Source of the DNA: Carya illinoinensis | Lineage: Eukaryota > Streptophyta > Magnoliopsida > Fagales > Juglandaceae | DNA: 64,000 bases | NCBI RefSeq assembly: GCF_018687715.1 | Contig: NC_056765.1 | Location: 12,514,001-12,578,000 of the forward strand | Direction of reading: 5' to 3' | Part shown: one piece after another, positions 55,621 to 64,000 of the stretch | Position numbering within the stretch: position 1 is the stretch's first letter | How the letters are laid out: each line of letters begins with the position of its first letter | Made by a program: the position numbers and the translations under genes | The notes under the pieces: model-generated | Seen by the model: the letters and a program-made list of their open reading frames with translations, nothing else | Told to the model about the DNA's origin: nothing | The model's database searches: none

Positions 55621-58600
55621 AATAAATAAATAATTTTGACGAATGATTATTTATATTTTAAGTGAAAAGGGTACGTACGTCCACATATATGCATGCCTGA
55701 AGACAAAATGAAATTTAAAAAGAAAAAAAAAAAAATCAACAGAAATAATTGAAAAGAACAACATTCTTGGGAGTTATGTGTGATCCAACTGATCAGTGCT
55801 CATTGATTATCAGTCTGCACAGTTTCAGACGTGAGATTCTGAAGATCAGTGAATGCCAGGTTCTTTTTTATTTTTTAAATATTTATGAGCATCCAGATTC
55901 TTTTCTTCACAGGCAATGCAACCCTACTCCCACACTATCCACCTATCGACGTCTTTGCACGTCTTCCGATTCTACTTTCACTTTTCTCTCCCTTCTGTGT
56001 TTTCTTTGACTGCTAAGTTTGACTAGTCAACTCACTTGACTCATCCCTAGCCTATGGTATTGTGTTCACACTATTCCTTCATGGCCCCCACCACAATGTT
56101 TGCCTGTCGTTGTCAAATTTTTTTTCCCTTCTTTGAATCAATTATTCAATTGGAAAAATATTATATATATATATAGATATTTTACTTTTTGGAAGAAAAT
56201 GGAGCTAAAGCAAATTTTCATGGGATCCAAAGTATATCATAGTGGAATCAATCATTGTTTGCTTATTATGCTCAGGCTTGTCTTACCTAGCTACATGCAG
56301 ACTGAGATCAGGATTTAGAATTTTTGTTGGTGGCTTTGGATTTCCCCCCAGGCAAGCTACTCCAAGAATCTTGGCCCATAAATGGAAATATTCTCAGAAA
56401 TATTAAAGCTGCATAGATATGAGCCATCTGATCATCTTAATAATTGCTTGATTGGCTGATCATGATCATCACATGATGATCAGTGGATTACATCATGTTC
56501 ACAATATTTTGTTTTATTTTTTGGAACAATTTAAAAAGGATTGCAAACAATGATGGTTGCATTTTTTTATGATATTAAGATGCATAGAATTCAGATGATG
56601 GAATATGGAAGAGGAAAAGAGGCTTCCAACTGCTATGAATGATTAATCATGCTAGCTAGCCCAGAAATGGAGATAGAAAAGACAGATCAAAGCTAAAGTT
56701 CATGATCTTTGATCATGATCTTGATCGATCTGTTTGCCATCATGTATTCAATCAAACATTCCATGCATGATTGTGCTGGCCGGTTTTAATTATAAAAGTC
56801 ACACATTTTGTCAGAATTCAAAAGCTAATCTCTCGATCGATTGCTCTTAATAAAGGTACATGCGTTTAAAGATACCAAACACTTCTTTATATCTCTAACT
56901 CTAAGAAGCAGCCCCAAAGTTCCAAGATCAAGTGTGAACGCTTAATATTAAACGTGTTATATCCTTTTTAATCAATATTCATATTCATGATCATGTAGAC
57001 CCTTTGATTTGAATATGCCTAAAATTGTAGACCAATTTGGATGATCATTCACACTAAGATTTTCTCATGTTGGGTGCCCATCAAATCTACATAGATTCCA
57101 AATGTCGCCTATAAACTATTGGGTGATCAAGCTTTACCAAACATAACCATATATTCTATTATAAATGAGATTTTACCTTTAGTTTTTCTTTTATATAGAA
57201 GATCAATTTGGATTTGGATTTCAAAGCAACTATGATTCCCCCAAATCCAAGATTTTTTAAGAAAAGTCTAAAATCTTATTTGGCTAATTTGGTGTAAATC
57301 CAAATCTAGATTTTAATATATGATCCAAATAGGATATTTGGATTTTAAAGACCCAAATCTAAATCCTTATGATCCCCAAATCCAACCATCCAAACTCACC
57401 ATAATGCAACACATAATGACATAATAATTGATAAATAGATACGTTTATGAGTCTAACATATATATATATATATATATATAACATTGCTCATAATAAGAAA
57501 ATCAAATCGTTTTAAGCATATACAATTTACATATCGAATTATCTAATTATTCGAACAGAATATTAATGATAATATATATTTATACTAACCCCAGGCTCAA
57601 GTTTTTGGATTTTACTATTTTGATTTATACATTTAATTTACACAATATTCCTAAAACAAATTTGAAAAAAGATCTAAGCCAAGTTCCATAGTAATAATAC
57701 TTTCGTTCAAGGCACCTTGATCAACATTATACAGACAAAGGTCTCACAATGCAGATCATCATGATCCCCATAGGGAACCCCATGTGAAGCCAAAGCAACG
57801 CAAAGCAAAAGCAACATTCTGCTGGTGGGCAATGCATGTTGCACATTCTGTTCATGTGTGTACGGAACACATGAAATATTGTATGCCTGTTTGAATGAAT
57901 ATTGAAGAAGAAGAACAAAGATCTTCCTGTCAGTACTGTCCCCATGCCCCCACCTCGATCTCTGGCCTCTCTGTCTTAGCATCAGTAAACTATGTCCACA
58001 GCGACAGTCTACAGATGTACCTTAATCAAACAGTAATAGTGGACAACAACACCTATGTGCTGTATGTATCATATAGTGATGATTCAATCAACGTCTCTTA
58101 CTTGTAGTCACACCTGCCAGCTAGCTCAACGGTGGAATCATTTAGAATAATATAAGTGATTAAATAATTTATTTTAACTATAGAAATGATTCTGATTTTA
58201 ACTAAATTTTTTAGTAGAATTCTTGTTTATTTATATATTAATTTTTCATATAATAATTTAGATTTTTCTATTTTTAAAATAATTTTCATAATTTCAAGTT
58301 TTGCAACTATTTAAGTACGGTTTATTAGCCTCATAAAATAATTTCAAATTTGACTATTAATCAATATTATTTAAAATCTTTTTTGTATTTTGAACAAACC
58401 TCTTGTTTTTTTTCTGTGAATAATCCGTTGAAATTTACAGTCAAAATAATCTCCATTTTATCCAGAATGATCAAGAACAAAAACAAAAAGATAAAAACAA
58501 CTCAGATGAGGACGAATCACATTTAATTAACTCAATATATATAAACATATATAAGTGAAAATATTGAGATTTAAGATAAATGTGTCCATTCGGGGACAAC

Positions 58601-58962
58601 TAAATTTTCTGTGCGTTTTTTGGAACACGAAGTTTGTGTTTTGTAGGCTAAGGGAGGAGAGAGGAGGGGGGGCAAGGAATGCGACTGGTGCTTCCTGGGG
58701 ACCTAATCCGCCTGGGGTGGCCGGTGGGGATAGGGTGTGGGGTCCATAAAAATAGTTGCATCCACGCGAGTAAAGGACCCACGCAATGACAAAGGCTGTG
58801 GGAGTTTCTGATCTCTCATCTGAAACCGTTGCAGAACAGAACAGTTCATTTGAGAGAGAGAAGTGAGAGATGACTCGAATTTTCTTGAAAATGCTTTCTC
58901 TGCGTGCAAGGCTAAGCCAACCAACCTCATCGATCATCCCGTAGGGGGAATCCCCATTATTA
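55621..58962. other. Upstream region of the Dof gene, no gene supported
   Basis: It contains a W-box cluster (56006-56040), an (AT)n run at 57460-57480 and a segment with repeated GGATTT/AAATCC words (57190-57390). Short open frames, including two on opposite strands at 57707-58107, have no known domain. Confidence 0.45.
56006..56040. promoter_or_regulatory. Cluster of four W-box cores (TTGAC)
   Basis: TTGAC occurs at 56006-56010, 56019-56023 and 56036-56040, and its inverse GTCAA at 56026-56030. WRKY factors bind TTGAC(C/T) (established). It lies 3 kb from the Dof gene with no closer gene identified, so a role is speculative. Confidence 0.4.
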
Positions 58963-58991
58963 CTCTCTCTCTCTCCCTCTCTCTCTCTCTC
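58963..58991. repeat. (CT)n tract upstream of the Dof transcription start
   Basis: CT units with one CCC interruption, about 10 bp upstream of the TATA box. CT/GA tracts near transcription starts are common in plant genes. Confidence 0.85.
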
Positions 58992-59002
58992 ATGGGGATT
59001 GC

Positions 59003-59012
59003 TTTATATATA
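59003..59012 (+). promoter_or_regulatory. TATA box of the Dof gene
   Basis: TTTATATATA. A start of transcription about 30 bp downstream (near 59040) would give a 5' leader of about 165 bp before ATG 59207. Confidence 0.6.
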
Positions 59013-59206
59013 TCCACAGAGAGGTGGCTCTACTTCCTCACTTCTGCATGACTGCCTAATACATCTCTCATTTTTTTTCCTACAAACTCCTTTCTCAAGC
59101 CTCTCTCTTCCTCTCTTTTACTCTCTCGCACAGACAGCCTCAGAAAACATAGCAAATACAAAGACTTGTTCCAAATTGAGGAGTGGTGTTTAATTATTTG
59201 CATGGG

Positions 59207-60913
59207 ATGGATCCTTCAAGTGCACAACACCAGGTAGAAATTAGGGAAGCTAGTTTCTTTTCTTTGAAGAGTGGTGTTTAATTATTGGCTTCTCTTTTAT
59301 TTAACAAGCTAGTGATCATCTGGCGTTCTGGGTCTTATGCTGAAAGATGATATCTTCAGTTATATCTTATAAGTTACTTTGGTATCACAAGAGGTTACTT
59401 AGATAAATAAATATTATAATTGATCTTCCTCTTTGTTTCCTGTGCTTTCTGTTGTTTTTTCTTCGAAAAGATACTTGTGTTGCTGGGTTAATTATATGGA
59501 ACTAAAATGACTCCCTAGCTTCTGAATTCCAAACAAATATACCATTTGCTCGACACTTGATCATGATGATCTAAACAAGAAAGATTTTTGGCTTTGATAT
59601 GTTCTATAATTTTTGGTTTCTTGAGAAGAACTTGGGTTGGCTTTGAGGTTTAGATTTTACATGAAATTGCACCTACTACTAAAGAGCTAGAAATTTCTAT
59701 ACGTACCTCCTTGTATGTGATCCGTTTCCTCTGATCAAGAAGGAGAAATGAAACGATAACTCGAAATTTTCGAATCGTACCTCCTTAGCCCAATTTTCAT
59801 TTCACTTAATTTGCTAGGTAGCTTTCTAGGCAGTCAAAATGGAAATTTCACTCAGATTTCTTTCTCCTGGAAATTAAAGCTTCTTCTCATGAGACTGCAT
59901 CTTCATATTAATCTATGTATCAGAGTGCGTATCACTGCTGGATGATTATTATGAAAGCTAGAGCACTAGCATATACATGAGAAGACGTCTTCTGGCTCGA
60001 AGTTAATGAATTGTGGTTATAGATTTTTTTTTTTTTTTTTTTAATCTTTTGGTATGATCTTCAGGAAATGCCCGATCATATGCTGGAAAACATGATGGTC
60101 TGCTTAAAAGAACAGCCTGATAGCAGGAAGCCAAGGCCACAACCAGAGCAAGCTCTAAACTGCCCGAGATGTGACTCCACAAACACCAAGTTTTGTTACT
60201 ATAACAACTACAGCCTCTCTCAGCCGCGCTACTTCTGCAAATCATGTAGGAGATACTGGACCAAAGGCGGAACATTGAGGAATGTCCCAGTTGGTGGAGG
60301 TTGCAGGAGGAACAAGAGATCTTCCTCTTCATCATCATCAGCATCATCATCTTCATCATCAAAGAGAACCCAAGATCAACAGCCAGCCATGACACCAAAC
60401 ATGACCAACCCTAGTCTCGGAGCCGGCTTCCCATCCCTAAGTTATGATTCTCCCAATGACCTCAGTCTTGCATTTGCTAGGCTACAAAAACAGTCATGTG
60501 GGCAGCTGGGATTTGATGATGAGCAAGATTTTCCCATGGGAAATGCTGCTGGCTTTCTTGGTTCTCTTAGGAATGGCTTTCTTGACAACCCGAGTGTTTT
60601 TCCGAGTATGTATTATAATGGGTATGATAATAATGGGAGCATGGGAGAGGCGGACATTAATGGTGGTGAAGGCGTTGGGATTATTCGAGAAATGGCCGCT
60701 CTGCAGCCATACGAAGAACTGGGTAATGCAGCAACAACGGCTGTGACAGTGACAACTATGAAGCAAGAACTGTACAGCAGTGGCAGAGAAAATGAGAATC
60801 GAGTCTGGTGGGGATTCCCTTGGCAGCTAAATGCTAATGGAATGAGCATTGACAGCTGGAATGGAATTGCTCCATCTTCTTGGCATGGCCTCATTAACAG
60901 CCCTCTATTGTAG
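59207..60913 (+). CDS. Dof-type zinc-finger transcription factor, complete, two exons
   Basis: Exon 1 (59207-59233) encodes MDPSSAQHQ and ends CAG/GTAGAA. The intron is 59234-60064 with a strong T tract before CTTCAG. Exon 2 (60065-60913) continues in frame with [11 protein letters not shown]; the protein has 291 residues. The Dof domain at about residues 40-92 has the exact C-x2-C-x21-C-x2-C pattern (Cys42, Cys45, Cys67, Cys70) in [20 protein letters not shown] then [14 protein letters not shown], followed by [20 protein letters not shown]. Such proteins bind AAAG in DNA in the nucleus. A serine run (TCA/TCT codons, residues 95-109) follows the domain; the C-terminus is rich in Asn, Gly and Trp ([20 protein letters not shown]). 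Another ATG at 59202 is out of frame with exon 2. Subgroup was not assigned. It looks fully functional. Confidence 0.95.
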
Positions 60914-61203
60914 GTACCCTGGAAGTTCTTGAAAAGGTCTGCAGGAGGAGACAAAGAAATTAAGCCATAGAATTTCCTCTCTTATTAGACTCAAATATTA
61001 GTTTTTTTAGTCTTTTGGGTTGTGTTAAGAGACATCTGATTCACCAGAATCGATCATCTCTATCTGAATTCGTTTGTATTTTTCCTTTCAATCCTTTTTC
61101 ATTTTGGGTTCCTTTTATTGGTTGATAAACTTATGAAATCTCAGATTTGTTTGCTAACCAAGCCAAGAATCTTGCGAAGGTTGACAGTTAAAAAAAAACA
61201 GTT

Positions 61204-61205
<2 letters not shown>
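60914..61205 (+). other. 3' UTR and flank of the Dof gene
   Basis: T-rich sequence follows the stop codon. No single poly(A) signal stands out. Confidence 0.4.

Positions 61206-61236
<31 letters not shown>
61206..61236. repeat. (GA)n microsatellite downstream of the Dof gene
   Basis: About 15 AG units. Confidence 0.95.
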
Positions 61237-61240
<4 letters not shown>

Positions 61241-61414
61241 TGTTTCATGGTTTCTGCAGTCTGAACACTGAACTCTCTGAACTCTGAAGCATTAAAAAAC
61301 GGTAGATGCTGCAGGAGCTTGGATTTAAATGATGAGTTGTTCATTCAAGATATTCTGCCATGATTGCATCTTATTTTCCAAGTACTAGATTCTAGCTAGG
61401 AATATAATAACAGC

Positions 61415-61510
61415 ATATTAAAATGGATCAATAGTATATAATAAGATAATTGGAGTTTATATATATTAAAGTGGAAGAATAGTATATAATATGATAATGG
61501 GAGTTTATAT
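61415..61510. repeat. Tandem pair of a 48-bp unit
   Basis: ATATTAAAATGGATCAATAG then TATATAAT is repeated as ATATTAAAGTGGAAGAATAG then TATATAAT, both ending GGAGTTTATAT. An AT run follows (61511-61540). Confidence 0.85.
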
Positions 61511-62143
61511 AGATATATATATATATATATATATATATAAGCATTTGGCACCAAATTCGGGATGGATTTTCTTTTTTCCGGCAGACATTATCCAAGTTAG
61601 GATCTGCCCGTGAGTGTCTAGTCTGTAATCAGTTTCAAAGTTATTGGAATCCGTAAATCATTAAAAAAAAGTTCTAAAGAAGGTACCATGCGATGTTTCT
61701 TAATTGGACATTAGGAAATTGGGGGCAGGCTAAGGAGGACAAATAAAAGAGTGCTTCCTATCCAGGAGAGCATGTAGGCCAGTTTGCAAAGTCATGCTCA
61801 GCATGCAGGATTCATACTACATGGGAATTGGGATATGTTCCAGCCAAGGTTGGCTTCTATATGTGATGGCTAGAAGGTCATGTACGTTGATGTGAGTGAG
61901 ATTTGCCATTGTATCTAATTCGAAAGGTTTTTGCTGATCAGGAGGACTATATATATCTCTTTCTGTAGGTCGAAAATTAAAAGAACAAAACTGGAATTAT
62001 CTATAGCATGAGATGTGATTCGAAAAACAAAAGTACAAGACCATAATTGAATATAATTAACATTTTTATGTGCCGCGATTCATCTAATGACTCGAGAAAA
62101 GCCCAAAGTCACGTTCGAGAGTCCATACTCTAAAAGAATTAAT

Positions 62144-62640
62144 ACTATAAGAAAATACGCCTTTGACATTGGTAAAAATAGTCGCAAAAGACCTCAAAAA
62201 TCGTTGGAAATAAATATTCTCAGTGATTTGTACTGTGCCGGACGTTAGTTGCAATTGTATACTCACTTATAAATTAATCTAGCGATAACACAAAATTACT
62301 GAAAATATTCGAATATTTGCAATGATTTTTGCCGTTGTAAATATAAAAAAAATCACCACCATTATGCTTCCAATGTTAACTATAAATTGATGAGAAAAAT
62401 ATTTGCATCGTCATATAATTGTCGCAAATAACTATAAATTCATTGCAAATAAACTAGATCATTTGTAGCGCATTGTAATAACGCTACATATATTACTAGA
62501 GTATTTGCAGCGTTGTCAGAATACGTTGCAAATAATATTATTCACAGCGTTGTATAACGCTGGAAATACTATTAGCTAAAATGCTAACATAGCACTCTCG
62601 ACAATGTTCAGTTCGCTACAAATAATTTTTAAGATCCAAA
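62144..62640. mobile_element. Possible CACTA-type terminal fragment with GCAAAT subterminal words
   Basis: ACTATAAGAAAATACG at 62144 resembles a plant CACTA terminal repeat (CACTA-AAGAAAA) with the leading C lost. Downstream, GTCGCAAA, TTGCAAAT, GTTGCAAAT and CAGCGTTG words recur many times, as in CACTA subterminal regions. No opposite end or transposase was identified. Confidence 0.35.
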
Positions 62641-64000
62641 ATATTTTTTCCAGCAAGTTAGTTGGCACCAAGAATAGTCTTTTTGTTAGCTACCCAGTAC
62701 GTAAATGTTAGCATTCTTTTGGGTACCTAATTCAAATCCAACTCAGGCCACACAACATGCATTTCCAACATATATTTACAAAAATTCCATTCATCCAAAT
62801 ACTTGCCATTTAACAACCATACCATTTTCAAATAATATAAATTCAATCATCCAATACAACATTGTGCTTATTCTTTTAGTAATCAATACATTAGCATGGT
62901 GCATTAATGGAAGAGAATTTTAAGTACTATAAATCAGAGCAGCTAATATATCTTATAAGAAATACATATGGAAATTTTCTTTGACGATATCTCTCAATAA
63001 ACACACAATGGTCAGCAGGTTCAGGATGTTCATGGAAGCGGAGATCATATTGCTTCAACACCTTGTTGGCTGGAACATCTACAACTTCGTTGCACCCATG
63101 CGACTATACAAACCATACATATCCCTTCGATCAGTGTTGTGCAAACAAAGAATCAGCTATTAGTATCAAAATAATTTTTTCAGTACATCAACATTGTAAT
63201 ATAGAAAAAGCACATTATCTACATATTATCATTTTGGTTCACGGCCTCTGCATATTATATATATGCATTTGGAAATGTATGGATACACTGGCAGCATTAC
63301 ACCAAATGCTGTCGTGGGTTACACATTTGTCTACTTATCTGCATATAGTGTATATAAAAACTAATATCAAACTCTTCATGATTGATACTTTGCATTTAAG
63401 ATCTAATTAGAAACTTCCAGACTATATACACACATTTCAAACTATTAATAAAAGCATAAACAAGTGATTAACCTCATGTAACTGACAATAGTACTTATCA
63501 TTTCCCAATATTATTTCATATTAGGATATTGTATAACCAAACAATTTGAAGAAAAGACCTTGTAGACATCTTTGGAGGTGCTTAGATGAAAGGTTTAGAG
63601 ATTAAGGCCTTTACTGCATGTCTGTTTTGGGCATGAATGTCATTCTAGGCGGCTAGTGCATATAATGAATGTTTTTCAGAGGCTGTCCTGTGTGCATGTT
63701 TTCAAACCCATAAAAGAACATTATTGCATATGATAAAGACCAAATTATGCAATGCTTGTAAAATTATGATTATGGAGTTGTGGTAGCTAGATTTAAGCAA
63801 CCTTAAACAGTTTTTTGCTAATGATTATTCAAGAAAATCAAATTATCATACTATTGTGTTCAAGTATTCATTCCACTGCCTGGTTAATTGACTTCCTATA
63901 AGTCATGCTTTTAGAAGGAAGTATCACAGCAGAAGCACCAATGCATTATGACTAGCAACTCCCTTATTGTTCTTTTCATCCAGCCAATAAAACTAGCCGT
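62641..64000. other. Non-coding sequence to window end
   Basis: The open frames here are short and unlike known proteins. No repeat borders were recognised. Confidence 0.45.

Noticed and set aside
57707..58107. Overlapping open frames on both strands upstream of the Dof gene, considered as a small gene or miRNA precursor
   Set aside because: No known domain, no signal peptide pattern, and no mature miRNA sequence that I recognise; both-strand openness suggests chance.
60003..60398. 131-codon minus-strand frame over the Dof domain
   Set aside because: Shadow of the Dof coding exon on the opposite strand.

Overview
This window looks like nuclear DNA of a woody eudicot. It is AT-rich, the genes contain introns, and most of the sequence is decayed transposable elements. 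Several short elements resemble MITE families I associate with Fagales and Juglandaceae (walnut and hickory). That placement is inference from memory and was not tested by a search.

Three protein-coding loci can be supported, plus one pseudogene of a recognisable enzyme. At 2193-2324 (minus) lies the first coding exon of a vacuolar H+-ATPase subunit a gene; the rest must lie beyond the left edge or is lost. At 16114-16818 (plus) is a complete single-exon NEDD8-specific cysteine protease (DEN1/NEDP1 type) with an intact His/Asp/Cys catalytic set. At 59207-60913 (plus) is a complete two-exon Dof zinc-finger transcription factor. At 19440-20516 (minus) is a five-exon arogenate/prephenate dehydratase pseudogene that keeps most splice sites but has frameshifts and lacks its 5' half. 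I see no direct functional link between these loci.

The rest is mobile DNA. 5122-7280 is an element with arms of about 550 bp in inverted orientation and an internal 49-bp tandem repeat. 9229-13304 is a dead Ty3/gypsy element on the minus strand with both LTRs. 17471-18834 and 42812-44178 are two solo LTRs of one family, each with a perfect 5-bp target duplication. 23128-32682 is a transposon nest: a minus-strand LTR element (initiator-Met PBS at 28123) was hit by two copies of a second LTR family in opposite orientations (24031-28041 and 28839-31034, each with a perfect target duplication). The first of these is further rearranged with a gag-PBS-LTR piece of a gypsy element primed by tRNA-Asp.

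The most unusual region is 32683-46606: a head-to-tail array of seven diverged units of roughly 1.7-2.0 kb. Each complete unit carries a Ty1/copia RNase H tail, an LTR-like promoter/terminator segment, and a conserved minus-strand reading frame that I do not recognise. Some units share an extra roughly 220-bp insertion at the same site, so the array has a layered duplication history. To its right are two LINE-derived RNase H relics (46718-47188 plus; 53549-54560 minus) and a 4.2-kb LTR-like element (47382-51584), then the Dof gene and its upstream region. The final 3 kb hold only repeats and unassigned sequence.
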